Shown piece after piece: positions 46,288 to 59,604 of a stretch of DNA of 64,000 nt. How positions within the stretch are numbered: the stretch's first letter is position 1; each line of letters begins with the position of its first letter. The translations under genes and the position numbers were made by a program. The notes under the pieces are model-generated. The model searched no databases, was not told where the DNA came from, and saw only the letters and a program-made list of their open reading frames with translations. Source of the stretch: Taeniopygia guttata (taxonomy: Eukaryota > Chordata > Aves > Passeriformes > Estrildidae); assembly GCF_048771995.1 (NCBI RefSeq), contig NC_133050.1:2430501-2494500 (forward strand). Direction: 5' to 3'.

Positions 46288-49057
46288 GCTGCTGTTTTGA
46301 GCACTCTGGCTTTCTGAGCTGCCTCACATGTCTTGATCCTTTTCTGGATCACTAGAGGGATATCAGGATTAAATCCTGCCTCAGCTCTGAGGTCTGGCTT
46401 TTGAAGAGCCCCAGTCATCCTCTCCTGCTCATCTCATCCCGGCCTTGATGGAAATATTCTGTCTTCATGGGATTGTTGTTCAACTCTGTGCATCCTGGAA
46501 CTGCTTTTCAATGAAAGTTTATGAGTCTGTGAAAGGTTTCCTGGTGTGGGAATGCCAATCCTCAATCCTAATACTTGATGGGGGTTGCAGTTGCCTGAGT
46601 TGTGAAACCTCCTGAAAAACATTGTTTGTTCTTTTTTCCTTAACTTTTCCTTGACTGTTTTCATCACAGATCAGGGAGTTTGGGGATGTCTTTTCGAAGG
46701 GAATTTTAATTAATCTCCTGTCTGGCATTTCAAAGGGGAACAGTGGCTTGTTTTTGTTAACCAGCACCTGCTTACAATCAAATTAGCCAACTGCCTTTAA
46801 TTAATCATAATATATTCCAGGAGAGCAGAATAACAAGGGAAGAAAAATCAAGTGGTGACAACTCTGTGACTGAACCTGGACTTCCCCTTTCCCAGGTGCA
46901 GGATTCTGGGCAGCCGTGTAACCCATTGCTCTCCACCTTGAGCTCTGCCATGCAGTGCCTTGGGTTTCCTGGGAGGGAAAAACATCCAATCCCTCAGCTC
47001 CAGGTTCACACTTGTACAGTCACCTGCAAATCCAGAGGCCAATGGGTATTTCTGCCTGTGGTTCGCGTGCCTGGGATTTGCACACTGGATCTTTGATTTT
47101 GAAAGTTTGGGCAGCCTGGCTGCTCAGGGAGGGATCCCTCTGGCTGGAAGGTCTCTGAACTCTGTCCTCTGTGTAAGGGCCTTGAATCTGTTCTTTCCTC
47201 ACCACCTTATCTGCAGGTTTCTTGGTGGAGGCTTTAGCATGGAGACAGGAGAGCATGGCAGGAATGCTGGAATTAAACAGTTATGTCCAGGGTCTGGTTT
47301 TGGGTAGTTGATTGATCCTGTAGGTGCTGACCCTTAAAATTCTTTAAACTCCATGGCATCTCCTCTTACCAGTATGGGACTGAGACAACACTGAGCTTCT
47401 GGGCTTTTCCTGGGTTAGCAGAACAAACTATTGCACTTCTAACCTGTGCACATCAGCACTAACCCGAGGCTTCACCCCACTCATTACAATCATGAGGGGG
47501 TAGTTGCTTATACCTTTCAAAGAATTGGATGCCTCATAGGATTCTGGTTGTGAGCTTTTCTCAAAAGCATGGTGAGATGAGGTGTGCAGGACTCATTTCT
47601 TCAGAAGGGCAGGAGAAACCACTGAAGGCCTCCTTAGCCAGCAGTTTGACACAGATTTGCTTCTGAAGCTTTGTAATTTGTCCTTATTATGTTCTGTGTG
47701 TGATTTAATGAAAGCTTCTTTCTCTACTGTAATTGAGCTCTTAATCTCATCTGAAAAGCAGAGCACAATCCCTTCAGAGATGCTGTTTGAGGAACAGCCT
47801 GTTTGTGTTTCCTCTGCCATGGTGTTACTCATGGAGCTGCTCACTCCTTATTTAAGAGCAGAAAATAAACAGATTTCTCTGAGTCAAAAATACATTGGTT
47901 ATGCCACACAGAGTAGGTTTAAACAGAAAACTCCTCCACTGCTCGACTGAGCAAGCAAGATCTTCCCTGTCTCTGCAAAGAATATGAAGGAGTGAGTTTT
48001 CCTCAGTGAGCTCCTGAGGCCTCATGCAGGTGATGCTCAGCAAATGGTGCATGGGCATGGCAGCTGTCAGCAAAACAAGTGGCTCTGGGCAGGTAAAAGT
48101 TGGCAGGAGATAAGAGTGGAAAGTCAAAGTAACCGGTTGCTGAAAATCTTGTAAGAGGAATAATGACATTGGTGAAATTCCCTCCATCTGAAAGCTTCAA
48201 AAAGCATTTTTACAAAAATCCACAAAAATGTCCTGATTTTGATCAGTCTGATCTTCCTAAATAGTAATTTACAATCAGAATTAGGCGTTGACAGATACTA
48301 TGAAGGCTCAGCAGAGGATTTTTCATTGTGACCTTAGTACATATTTTTTACTGTGCTGTGGTTTGGAAGGAAGCCCCAAGCTCCAGCTGCAGCCTGGGGA
48401 GACCCTGTTGACCTAAACACTCCCCAGAGCTGCTGTGGGACTGACCCAGAACCAGAATCTGTAGGGAACTGTGTAAAACACTTCCCACTAGAAAGCACTT
48501 GAAGCTTGATGGTGATGCACAGTTCCCAGCTCAGACCACAGGCAGTGCCAGTAGTGACCAGTTTGTGCCCGCTCTGCACAGAACTGACGGCTGTGAGTGG
48601 GAGAGCTGTGGGATGAAGAGGCTGATGACTTTTGGGGCACACAGAACCTTCCATCTCTACTGCTTTATCCACACTAGAGAGTGGAATTTCCTAGAGAAAT
48701 TCCTGGAGAGTGGGAAGGATGAAGAGCAAAACATTCTCTGCCAGTGGATGCTGTGCTTGTTATAAACACATGAGTTACATCTTGTAGGAGTTCTTGCTGT
48801 CAATCCACAGGGATTCTAGGCTGAGATCTGCTCATCTCTGTCATTTGCCAGGGGAGTGAGGACCAGACTCTGCACCACACTTCCAGAGCTGGGGACGGTG
48901 GGTTGAATCACATCCAGAGACAGGATGGCTTGTGTTTTTTCTTGCCGTGCACAGCAGATATCCTAATTTAAAGCTGTGCTGTCTTCCCAGATTCTGCTTC
49001 TTCCTCTGAGAAGACCCATTCATTTTGACCCTGTTCCTTCCACCCATCCCACTATAG

Positions 49058-49193
49058 ATTTCCAGTGCTGGAGTAATTGGCACTACTGGATGAACCTTCG
49101 ATGTGATGAGCAGTGGATTTTTGTAGACAACATGCCAAATAAAAGTGCCACAAATAAAAGATCAATGACTTCTTTCCTGGAGAAGAAATTAAG
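49058..49193 (+). CDS. Candidate internal exon, unknown protein
   Basis: 136-bp open segment with a pyrimidine-rich acceptor (CCACCCATCCCACTATAG) and a GTAAAA donor. The translation is Trp/Cys-rich (FQCWSNWHYWMNLRCDEQW, then IFVDNMPNKSATNKRS and FLEKKL). No neighbouring exons with matching phase were found and no family is recognised. It may be coincidental or part of an old gene. Confidence 0.25.
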
Positions 49194-50744
49194 GTAAAAT
49201 CTTTTCATGTTATAGACTGAGTGTACAAAGCTAAAGAGGTAGAAGATGGAAATGAGACTGTCTCCTGAGAGGAGTAAATTTGTCAATTTAGCAAATTAGG
49301 GAGAATATGCTTTCACCTTGGAAGTAGTCAGGTACCAAAATGATGCCACTTTGAGTAGGCAGGGCTGGGATGGGAATTGCTCCCGTGGGCTTTGACAGAT
49401 CTATTCACACAAGGGCCCATTTGCTGGTGCCAGCCCTGGAAGCAGGGCCTGGAGGGACAGCTGGTCAAGGACAATTTCTCTGCCTGATTTTACAGCATGT
49501 TTGACAGAGCTTTCCATTCTCTTTGCACCCTGTGGATGGTGTCCTGGATGAGCCTGCCCTGCCACACGCTGCCTGTGTGGTGGCACTGAGGTGGCTTTCA
49601 TGAGGCACCCGGGCCTGCAAGGGCCCTGTGCCCTCAGCCAAAGCTGTGGCAGGTCAGAGGGAATTTAATGAGTTATTCAGCAGCATCAAAGGCCCTGTGA
49701 GAAGTAATTAGTGCTGTGAGATGAAATCAGAGCATTTAATGCTTTTTGCATAGGATTGGGTGCTGCTGCAGAAACTCCCACCCAGAGTGTGGCAGCCCAA
49801 GGCCTCAGGGAGAGGGATGAGGCCCGACCAAGCTTTTTGTCCAAAATCAGCCCAAAACACATTCCCTCCTAATGCAAGTAACTTCATTTTGGTGCCTTCT
49901 GCCAGAAACAGGGCAAAAACTGGGAGAGGGGGAACACCAGCCCTGAAATGCTGAGGAAAAAGAGTTCTGTTCCTCAGGGCTGCTGTGGAGGGGGTCAGAG
50001 GCAGCGTGTGCCAACGGGTGAGTCCCTTCTGCATCTGCTAATGTGCTCCTGATTTTATTTAATTAATTAGCAGCAGGGGGAGAATGTGTAATCAGAGAGT
50101 GCTGCTGGAGTAACAGGAAATAAGACGTTCTGGGGTGCTGGAGCTGCTCTCAGGTGCTCCTGGCTCTGCTCGCCAAGGTGACAGGGCAGTGACTCAGAGG
50201 AGGAGCAGGAGCAGCTGCTGGCACCCTGCCTGCTCAACACTCGGATTTGCTGCTCCCCAGCACGGACCTCAGGTCCCTGCAGCAGCTTTCCATCCAGGAG
50301 TGGTGTGCAAAGGGCTGGTGAGCCCCTGGGATGTGATGAGCTGAATTTTCCACATCAGTCCTACCTTGCTGTGTTATTTCCTCCCCTAGCGAGAGAATGT
50401 GCTGGGATCCCTTTCAGGGGGGCTTTTAATAAGTAAAAGACTGCAGTGCAGACAATGCACTGCACCTTCCCCTGCTGGTGCCCAGCCTGGATCAGGGCAG
50501 GTTGGATGCCACATGGGATCCATCCTTTGCCATGCCATGTGATCCTCCATGCAGTAGGGATAACAAGCCCAGCACTGGGGAACCCCAGGTGCTGCAGCAG
50601 TGATATTTTTGGGAGAAACACAGAGCTGTGCATGGCCAGCTTGAAGTCTGCAGTGGTGTGAGCACCAGGCCTGCCATGCTGAGCCCAGGGCCACAAGCAG
50701 TGCTCACCATGGCTGGGACACTGAGTCAAGGAGCTTTGCAAGAA

Positions 50745-51015
50745 TTGTTTAGCTTGGAAAAGCTCTCAAAGCTCATGGAGTCCAACCATTCCCACAGCAG
50801 TGCCAAGCTCACCACTGAACCATGTCCCCAGGTGCCACATCCACACCTCCTTTAAATGCCTCTAGAGATGGTTACTCCAGTGCCCTGGGCAGCCTGTGCC
50901 ACTGCTAGACTGCTCTTTGGTGAGGAAATTTTCCTAATATCCAATCTGAGCCTCCACTGGTGCAACTTGAGGCTGTTTCCTCTTGTCCTGTTGGTTGTTA
51001 CCTGGGAGAAGACTC
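50745..51015 (-). mobile_element. CR1 3' fragment in copy A (antisense)
   Basis: Textbook antisense CR1: GGAGTCCAACCATTCCCACA, ACCATGTCCCCAGGTGCCAC, AGGAAATTTTCCTAATATCC, GGCTGTTTCCTCTTGTCCTG. Its counterpart in copy B is at 57,862-58,132. Confidence 0.92.
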
Positions 51016-51018
51016 TGT

Positions 51019-51036
51019 GCACACACACACACACAC
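51019..51036. repeat. (CA)n microsatellite, copy A
   Basis: About eight CA units followed by GAGAGAGGG. The copy B equivalent (about 58,136-58,155) is slightly longer. Confidence 0.85.
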
Positions 51037-52488
51037 AGAGAGAGGGACAGATGGGCACAAGGCATGGGAATTCCCTTTGACTCCTCAAGCACAAACCTAG
51101 GGGGATGGTCCTATTTTTTTTGCATAGCAGGTAAAAACTGAAGCAGTGAGCTGTATCCTAACCAGGTAGATGCGGGTAGAAAGATGCTTTGAAAGGGGAT
51201 AAAACTTGCTGCCAGGCTTTCCTCCATGAGCAAGTCCAATTTATTTCTCTCTTCCTAATTTTTTTTTTTTCTTTTGGTTCTGTGTTATTCCTCCGTGGGC
51301 AGGAGGCTGCAGGCATTTAATTTTTTTTTTCAAGTTACCTTCTGTACTTCCTGTGGGAGAGAAACCAGTGGCAAGTTCTTTAATTTCTTAGAGTTTCAGG
51401 CATGTGTCATGTAGCTGTGCTGCACCCCGGGGGCCAGGCTCTGCCTCTCCCTGCTCCTGTTGGTGCTGACAAACTGTCCTCTGAGATTTTTATTTGTAAA
51501 CTACCTCTGACCAGCTTCCACTTTGCTTTAAAAATTCAGCACCACGTTTGTGGCTGAAAAGGTCCCAGGAGCTGGGGAGAAGGATTTGAGATGCAATTTG
51601 CATCACAGAGTTGTTACAGTGGGGAAAATGTTGCATCCCTCCTGTGTCTGGAGCTGCTAATCTTGTTCTGAACATTGAAAACCTCTCAGCTTCCCTCATT
51701 GTACCTAAATTTGATTACTGCTTTGATTTCACACCTCTTTCATGCAGGCTTTTCCTCTCTCCTTGGCTGGACTTGTCAGGCCTGAGAAGAGAAATTTTGT
51801 TGAGCCTTGGGACAGTTCCCATCCTCTATCCCGGCTCCCAATGCTGCTTGTAATGATCTTGGGAACCTGAGCATGAGGGAAACTGGGAGGAGTTTAGTGA
51901 GAGGCAAAGTAAGGCGCAGAGGTGAAAGTAAAAGTGCAGAGTCTGGGTTACCAGAGTCTGCTGTGTTGTGGGGATCTGGGCCATGCAAAGTCATGTTTTC
52001 CTCTGTGAATGGCCAATTCCTTCTGTATCTCCTGAAATTCCTGTGCACCTGGGCTGGTGCTGGAAGTGCAGCCACACAAAGTCCCCACAGAGCTGTGTGG
52101 GACCCCGTGGGAATCATTTATTTGCTGCTTTTGATGAAAAGCTGTGACAGCTCTCTGCAGGTTGGTGCTAATTAGAGATGTTCTGTCAGGTTCAGATGTT
52201 TTGGTGCCCGAGCAGGGAGTGCAGAACAGGGATGACAAGCGCTGACATTTGCTGTGCTACAAAGTCCAAGGGACAAATTTGTGCCAGTGAACGTCACACC
52301 TTTAACTAGGAGGATCAATTTGTGTTGTGCATGTCCCAGAGTCTGGTGACAGAGGGGGCTTCCAAAGGAAATCTCGGTCCATGTAGGACCAAGGCCCCTG
52401 TGCTGAGGCTGCCTCCAGGCTGGTCCAGCCCCTCAGGGTGCCCAGGAACAGGGGCTGCCCACAGCCCAGTGCACCTCGCTGGCCCTGG

Positions 52489-52930
52489 TGTTAGCGTTCC
52501 GGAACACACATAATCACAGGATTTGATTATATGCAGGTGCTTTTACTAAGAGCTCTGGGAGTCAGGGGTACAGACCCAAATCTGACTCTGACATGGCTTT
52601 CGAGCTGAACGCATTTTATATTCTATCGTTGTATAATTTACACATTAATTATTCAGCATATATTGTTCTATTATATACATTGACATGAGTTTCTCGTGAT
52701 CTTTCTTAGGGCCCTGACCACAGTTTCTCATGTTTATTCTTATGATTAAACAGTAATTATATTTAATTACTAAACAATCATCATATCTAAGAATTATATA
52801 ATTTATCATCTACTAGCTACACAGGTGCAGTTCTAGCAAGTACAAGTTCTTCATGTGCTTAGGGTACTTATTTTTCCAGGGCCTAATAAGCTTATTTTTC
52901 CTGTTAACCCTAAATCCCTATGATTTTAAA
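52489..52930 (-). mobile_element. Probable solo LTR in copy A
   Basis: Left end TGTTAGCGTTCCGG. The minus strand shows an AGTAAAAGCACCTGCATATA 3' part typical of avian ERV LTRs, preceded by AT-rich U3-like sequence. The right border is approximate. No internal region. Fossil; the counterpart in copy B starts at 59,605. Confidence 0.5.
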
Positions 52931-53754
52931 ACCCTTTTACTATCACTGGGGCTATCCAGGCAAGAGCCATGGATGAGGCTGTGCAGGACCACGCAGGCTC
53001 AGTCCTGCTCCAAGATGGTATCCCATGGGACATGGCATGCTGGGATTTGCCCCTGCAGCTCCCCAGTGTGTCCAGAGAGACTGCAAGGAGACAGTGACCT
53101 CTGTCAGTGGGACCCCTCTGTGCAGGTACCCCCACTCCTGGGGTGGCTGTGCCAGCTCCCCCATGAACTTCCCGCCCTGGGAACCTGGAGCAAGCGGAAA
53201 ACACAACTTTGCCAATACTGCCTGTGCCTGAAGCAAATGGAAAGAGAACTGGGGTGTGAAAAATCAGGGTTGTTTATTTACAGAAGAACAGCAATGAAAA
53301 CACAGAACACATTGACTTTTGTAAGAATATTTGTAATAACAACAATTTATTGAACGTATATACCTAAGAACATTTCTAACAACAATATTTGAAACGTATT
53401 TACAGAAGACAAAACGAAGCCCTAAAACCTATATCCTAAAGAGAACAACAAACTCTAAAACTATGTACAAAAGGGTGCCGTCTCTGTCCCGGATCTCCAT
53501 CAGTCCTGGAAGAAAAGCAGGTGCCATGGTCACTCCAGTCAGGCACAGAGGGCTCTTCCGTGTGTCCCCAGGCTGGCACAGTGGGACTCTGCTGCCAGAG
53601 CTGAGGCTGGCTGGGTCTGGGGGCTGGGCCCCAGGCACTGGGATGGGGCTTGTGTGGCCGGAGCAGGGACCACCCAGCCCAGCCCCAGCCTGGCTGCAGG
53701 GAACCCACTCGTCCTGTGGGGACCACGTACCTGTCCTGCTGCTGGCATCGCTCT

Positions 53755-54090
53755 TCATCCCAGGACCATGGCCTCCTCTTCATCTTTCTCATCAATTTCC
53801 ATGTCCTCGGTGCACTCTTCCATTTCCACGTCCATCTCCTCTTCCACATCCACCTCCATCTCTTCCTCTCCAGTCTGTTCTCCATCCACTTCCATCTTCT
53901 CCTCTGTATCAATTGGTGTGTCCACCTCCATCTCTTCCTCTCTGTCTGCGACAGCCTGCAGAGGTAGCAAAACCTCAGAGTGGGGTCCCTGTCCCACCCC
54001 ATCCCCCCAGAACTCCAGCCCACCCGGGCAGCTGGGGGGATCCCCCTGCATGGAATGGCACCGTACCTTTCTCAGGACAAATGTGAACAT
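53755..54090 (-). CDS. Small acidic EMEVD-repeat protein, copy A
   Basis: Start codon at 54,088-54,090, stop at 53,755-53,757. Two readings fit. Spliced, 54067-54090 joins 53755-53955 over a 111-base GT/AG intron, giving 74 residues. Unspliced, the same frame stays open for 111 residues. After MFTFVLRK the protein is almost wholly acidic, with imperfect repeats EEEMEVD, EEKMEVD, EEEMEVDVEEEMDVEMEE and MEIDEKDEEE. There is no signal peptide, membrane segment or known domain. Minus-strand AATAAA signals lie downstream at 53,345-53,350 and 53,273-53,278. I do not recognise the family. The repeat also leaves the antisense strand open (Ser-rich), which weakens the ORF evidence; conservation in both copies is partly due to their youth. 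Confidence 0.4.
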   Translation of the reverse strand: MFTFVLRKVRCHSMQGDPPSCPGGLEFWGDGVGQGPHSEVLLPLQAVADREEEMEVDTPIDTEEKMEVDGEQTGEEEMEVDVEEEMDVEMEECTEDMEIDEKDEEEAMVLG

Positions 54091-56084
54091 CCTGCAGGGA
54101 TGGATGACGCAATCCAGGCCTTCGGCAGCTATGGAAACTGATGATGGGGGTATCCGGGGGCAGGAGCAAGAAGGGTGGCAGGAGCGGGCAGGAGCAGCGT
54201 GCAAGGTGTGCTGACCCCAGGGCCAACAGTTGTGTTGTGCTGCTTGCTGGCTGCTGGCAGTTCCAGGTGGGACATGGATTGTGACGTGACAGTTGAGCTA
54301 GAGAGCCTTTGGTTCCATGCTTAGCAACGTTCCCCCAGACCATGGTACTCAGAGCCCTGTTCCCAAGGATGGGGCATCCACAGCCTGGGCCAGTGCCTCA
54401 GCAGCCTCAGTGGGAAAGAGCAGCTTCCTGAGATCCAACCTCAATCAGCCTCCTGCAGCTGAAAGCCATCGCCCCTTGTGCTGTTGCCACAGGCCCTGTT
54501 GAACACTCTGAACACTCTGTCCCAGCCTTTCTTGTGGGACCCTTGCAGTCCTGCATCAGGAACTGAGCGATGGAAGCTTTAGGCCCAGGTTTGCCTCTAA
54601 ATGTACAAAATTAATAACAGTGGAGGGGATGATGGTGGGACACTGGTTCTGCTCTAACTGGTGAATATTTTCTTTTTTTTTTATTTTCTTCTTTTCTCTC
54701 ATGCTGATGCAGGTTGAAATGAAGCTTGGCACAATATCCATTTTCTTCTCCATTTCTGATACACGGAACAAAGTCTGGGCAAGCTGATGTTGCAGAGGAA
54801 AATCTGCAAATGTACTGGTTATCCTGAGCCTGGAGGATGAAGTTAAAGCCAGCCAAAAGCAATTTCTGGAAAGTCAAGCCTGGTGTACATTTTCTTGAGT
54901 TTGGCTATGCCAAGTTCACCTCTCACTTATAAAAAAGCAAACAAAAAACTCAAAGCAAAACAGACAAAAACCCAAACAAACAAACCCACACAAACCAATC
55001 AAACCAATGGATTAAAGAAACCCAAATAAAACCAAAGGGAATGAGGAGTTAGTATTAGTTGTGAGGATATCACAGCAGGCAAATGGCTGCTTCCCACCAT
55101 GAAAAGCCACAGAAAACAGCTGCTCCAAAATATACCCAACAGGAGAACCATAAAAGTGATACAGAGCAACTTTGGGGGCAGCTCCCCATTCAGGTGAAGG
55201 ATGAGCACACAGTGGTACAGATCCAGCATTCCCCACCCTCCAGGCTGCTCTTTGCTCCTGATGAAAGACCCTTGCAGGTCTGTGGCCCCTCTCAGTGCAT
55301 TATAAATCATTCCCACAGCTCTCAGTTGAGCCACTGGCATTTCCAGAGCGAGATCCAGGCACAATCCTACTGCCTGCTGAGGCTCTCTGGGAGATCCTGA
55401 GCATCTTCCTGCCTAGAGCCACAAAAGAGCTCAGGCTCTCCCTGACTGGGTTTTCAGGGGAGGTTTCCATATCCCTGTGAGATGTGTTCATCCCTCAACA
55501 CATCTGATTTTATGTACAATGATGTGTTTGGGTTCCTTCCCTTCTCCTGTGTGCCAGTGCGAAGTCACCCATGTGAATGGAGGGTATTGTGAGCAGGAAA
55601 ATGCATTCCTGGGTTGCTTTTTTGCTTCACTGTCACTCAGCTGAACAGGGTCCTTTTCTTAGAGGGACTTACAAGAATGGGTAGGAATTTTGGCTCTGAG
55701 AGGAGCAGAAAGCACATTTTCTGCACCACATTCCCAACAGATGCTGTTTCCCTGGCAAAACAGTGACTGTCATTCATGTTCCTGGGAAGACTGTAAAGAG
55801 CCATTCAGAGATGACAGGTCCACCTGGCCTTTGGCTTTGTGTACCTCATTTCACGTGTCCAGTTTCAAGGGCCATGAAAAGAGGCCACCTTTTGCCCTGG
55901 CAGTGCTGATCCCTCCTGCTGATGCCCTCCCTCAGCGTGGGAGGAATGCAGAGCTGGTCTCAGAGAACCACAGGGCTTGAGGGTTCCTGTGTCATGTCCG
56001 TGTGTTGGTAACCATTCTTGAACCACCTAGTTCTTGTCTCCTATTTATTGAACTCTGGTTGGTTTCTGGAATTGGTGAAGGATG

Positions 56085-56445
56085 TGGAGCTGCTGGAGCC
56101 ACTCCAGGGAGACCTTTGAGCTCCTTCCAATGCCTGAAGGTGCTTGAGGAGACCTGGAGAGGGACTTTGGAAAAGGCTCTAGAGGGAGAGAACAAGGGGG
56201 AATGGGTTCAGCCTGACAAAGGACAGGTTTAGAAGGAGAGTGGGAAGAAATTATATTCTGTGAGGTTGGAAAGAGCCTGGAACAGACTGACCAGAGAAGC
56301 TGTGGCAGCTCCATGCCTGGAGGTGTTCCAGACCAATTGGACAGACAGGGCTTGGAGCAACCTGGCATAGTGGAAGGCAGGGGGCATGGAATGAGATGGT
56401 CATGAGTTCCTTCCTAAGCCAAACCATGCTAGGATTCTATGAGTG
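56085..56445 (+). mobile_element. CR1 3' fragment in copy A (sense)
   Basis: GAAGCTGTGGCAGCTCCATG, GGAGGTGTTCCAGACCAATT, GGGCTTGGAGCAACCTGG, then TAAGCCAAACCATGCTAGGA and TTCTATGAG: a sense CR1 3' end. Confidence 0.88.
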
Positions 56446-57861
56446 GGCTGCTGAACTTGGCCAAAAGAAGAGCTACATTGCCGAGGTGAAGTGAGAAGGG
56501 GGATTAGAGCCACCTGTGTTTGCCCTTTAAATCCCTTCCAACATCAATTCTGGGCTCTGTCTCTGGGTATGGCCACAAAGGAGCCTTTGTTGTTCTTCAG
56601 TGGGGCTGAAATCTAAATCTCAGCGAGTGCAGCTCAGAGGGTGACACGTGCTGCCGCTGGGGCCACTGTGTGGACTTGTTTTCAGAAAAATGGGAGATGC
56701 AGAGGAGAGAGAGGTTCCTGGATACAGTCACTCTACCTACACCTGGAACTGAGGCATCTGCCCAGGGATTTCATATTCACCGACTGGGAAGGAAATCGAA
56801 TCAGGGCTTGCTAATTTTCATGAAGTCAAACACCTGGGATTCACTTCAGACTTGCATTTTCCTGGAAGAATTCAACACAAGACCTGTATATTTATACACA
56901 GGCACTGGACTTTTCTGTTGTTTGATGAGACTACAATTTGTCTTCCTCTTGTGGTTCCTGCAATCCTTCCTCTCCTGAGGTTGGCAGTTGAATTACCAAC
57001 CTCTACCCCAGGAATATTCATCTGTCATATTTTGGCTATTGTTGTTCTTCAAAGGAAAGCAAACAATGCGATTTGAAGCCAGGCCTCTTCCCAGGAAGAT
57101 TTGATTGGAACCAAGTCCTGCCTCAAATCCAATCTCATCTCCATTGTTGTGTACGTCTATTAATTTTCCCATCATTGCTTTTCCATTTCTTATTACTATG
57201 CAGCTCAGTCTTGAACACCATCATTCAGAACTACACAGAAGTCACATACTGCTGCTTCCCTATTCCTATCTGCTTGTTACCTAATCCCACCCAGCTCTCT
57301 ATTGAACATCTGCTTTTACCTGGGCTGACAGGTGTGTGTTTTAGCAGAAAATACTGCAAATCAGGGATGCAGAATTTCTCCTTGCTCTGTGAATCTGATC
57401 AGGGTCCTTCCAATGTGTCACTGAACATGTGAATTCTCCCTTTCTCCCAACAACCCCCAGTGCTGGTTTTGGCTAAGATAAATCAGACAGCGCTGTTTGG
57501 AGTCACTCCCCACCTGCTTTTCCATCTCATCCAGGGGCTGGGGTAGGATGGCTGGTTGGGTTGTGCAGACATTGCACTGCACCTTCCCCTGCTGGTGCCC
57601 AGCCTGGATCAGGGCAGGTTGGATGCCACATGGGATCCATCCTTTGCCATGCCATGCGATCCTCCATGCAGTAGGGATAACAAGGCCAGCACTGGGGAAC
57701 CCCAGGTGCAGCAGCAGTGATATTTTTGGGAGAAACACGGAGCTGTGCATGGCCAGCTTGAAGTCTGCAGTGGTGTGAGCACCAGGCCTGCCATGCTGAG
57801 CCCAGGGCCACAAGCAGTGCTCACCATGGCTGGGACACTGAGTCAAGGAGCTTTGCAAGAA

Positions 57862-58132
57862 TTGTTTAGCTTGGAAAAGCTCTCAAAGCTCATGGAGTCC
57901 AACCATTCCCGCAGCAGTGCCAAGCTCACCACTGAACCATGTCCCCAGGTGCCACATCCACACCTCCTTTAAATGCCTCTAGAGATGGTTACTCCAGTGC
58001 CCTGGGCAGCCTGTGCCACTGCTAGACTGCTCTTTGGTGAGGAAATTTTCCTAATATCCAATCTGAGCCTCCACTGGTGCAACTTGAGGCTGTTTCCTCT
58101 TGTCCTGTTGGTTGTTACCTGGGAGAAGACTC
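57862..58132 (-). mobile_element. CR1 3' fragment in copy B (antisense)
   Basis: Duplicate of the CR1 at 50,745-51,015, nearly identical, and so inserted before the duplication. Confidence 0.92.
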
Positions 58133-59604
58133 TGTGCACACACACACACACACACAGAGAGAGGGACAGATGGGCACAAGGCATGGGAATTCCCTTTGAC
58201 TCCTCAAGCACAAACCTAGGGGGATGGTCCTATTTTTTTTGCATAGCAGGTAAAAACTGAAGCAGTGAGCTGTATCCTAACCAGGTAGATGCGGGTAGAA
58301 AGATGCTTTGAAAGGGGATAAAACTTGCTGCCAGGCTTTCCTCCATGAGCAAGTCCAATTTATTTCTCTCTTCCTAATTTTTTTTTTCTTTTGGTTCTGT
58401 GTTATTCCTCCGTGGGCAGGAGGCTGCAGGCATTTAATTTTTTTTTCAAGTTACCTTCTGTACTTCCTGTGGGAGAGAAACCAGTGGCAAGTTCTTTAAT
58501 TTCTTAGAGTTTCAGGCATGTGTCATGTAGCTGTGCTGCACCCCGGGGGCCAGGCTCTGCCTCTCCCTGCTCCTGTTGGTGCTGACAAACTGTCCTCTGA
58601 GATTTTTATTTGTAAACTACCTCTGACCAACTTCCACTTTGCTTTAAAAATTCAGCACCACGTTTGTGGCTGAAAAGGTCCCAGGAGCTGGGGAGAAGGA
58701 TTTGAGATGCAATTTGCATCACAGAGTTGTTACAGTGGGGAAAATGTTGCATCCCTCCTGTGTCTGGAGCTGCTAATCTTGTTCTGAACATTGAAAACCT
58801 CTCAGCTTCCCTCATTGTACCTAAATTTGATTACTGCTTTGATTTCACACCTCTTTCATGCAGGCTTTTCCTCTCTCCTTGGCTGGACTTGTCAGGCCTG
58901 AGAAGAGAAATTTTGTTGAGCCTTGGGACAGTTCCCATCCTCTATCCCGGCTCCCAATGCTGCTTGTAATGATCTTGGGAACCTGAGCATGAGGGAAACT
59001 GGGAGGAGTTTAGTGAGAGGCAAAGTAAGGCACAGAGGTGAAAGTAAAAGTGCAGAGTCTGGGTTACCAGAGTCTGCTGTGTTGTGGGGATCTGGGCCAT
59101 GCAAAGTCATGTTTTCCTCTGTGAATGGCCAATTCCTTCTGTATCTCCTGAAATTCCTGTGCACCTGGGCTGGTGCTGGAAGTGCAGCCACACAAAGTCC
59201 CCACAGAGCTGTGTGGGACCCCGTGGGAATCATTTATTTGCTGCTTTTGATGAAAAGCTGTGACAGCTCTCTGCAGGTTGGTGCTAATTAGAGATGTTCT
59301 GTCAGGTTCAGATGTTTTGGTGCCCGAGCAGGGAGTGCAGAACAGGGATGACAAGCGCTGACATTTGCTGTGCTACAAAGTCCAAGGGACAAACTTGTGC
59401 CAATGAACGTCACACCTTTAACTAGGAGGATCAATTTGTGTTGTGCATGTCCCAGAGTCTGGTGACAGAGGGGGCTTCCAAAGAAAATCTCGGTCCATGT
59501 AGGACCGAGGCCCCTGTGCTGAGGCTGCCTCCAGGCTGGTCCAGCCCCTCAGGGTGCCCAGGAACAGGGGCTGCCCACAGCCCAGTGCACCTCGCTGGCC
59601 CTGG

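Larger units (their letters stand above)
41000..50445. other. Mostly unrecognised intergenic or intronic DNA
   Basis: Apart from two short CR1 pieces (42,385-42,465 and 45,955-46,010) and two weak exon candidates (46,027-46,287 minus; 49,058-49,193 plus), nothing here matches a family I know. Composition is that of ordinary avian intron or intergenic DNA. Confidence 0.4.
50446..57562. repeat. 7.1-kb tandem duplication, copy A
   Basis: Begins at GTGCAGACAATGCACTGCAC. The same sequence restarts at 57,563 in the same orientation, a constant offset of 7,114-7,117 bases across the window. Identity looks about 98-99% by eye, with single substitutions and small indels. The unit holds an antisense CR1, a solo LTR, a small acidic minus-strand ORF, poly-T and A-rich tracts, and a sense CR1. 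The left break lies in unique DNA. Confidence 0.95.

Noticed and set aside
53463-54214. Plus-strand Ser- and Pro-rich frames of 186-207 codons opposite the acidic ORF (also in copy B)
   Set aside because: They are the complement of the GAG/GAT-rich repeat; no start context, splice sites or family support, and they mirror the minus-strand repeat.
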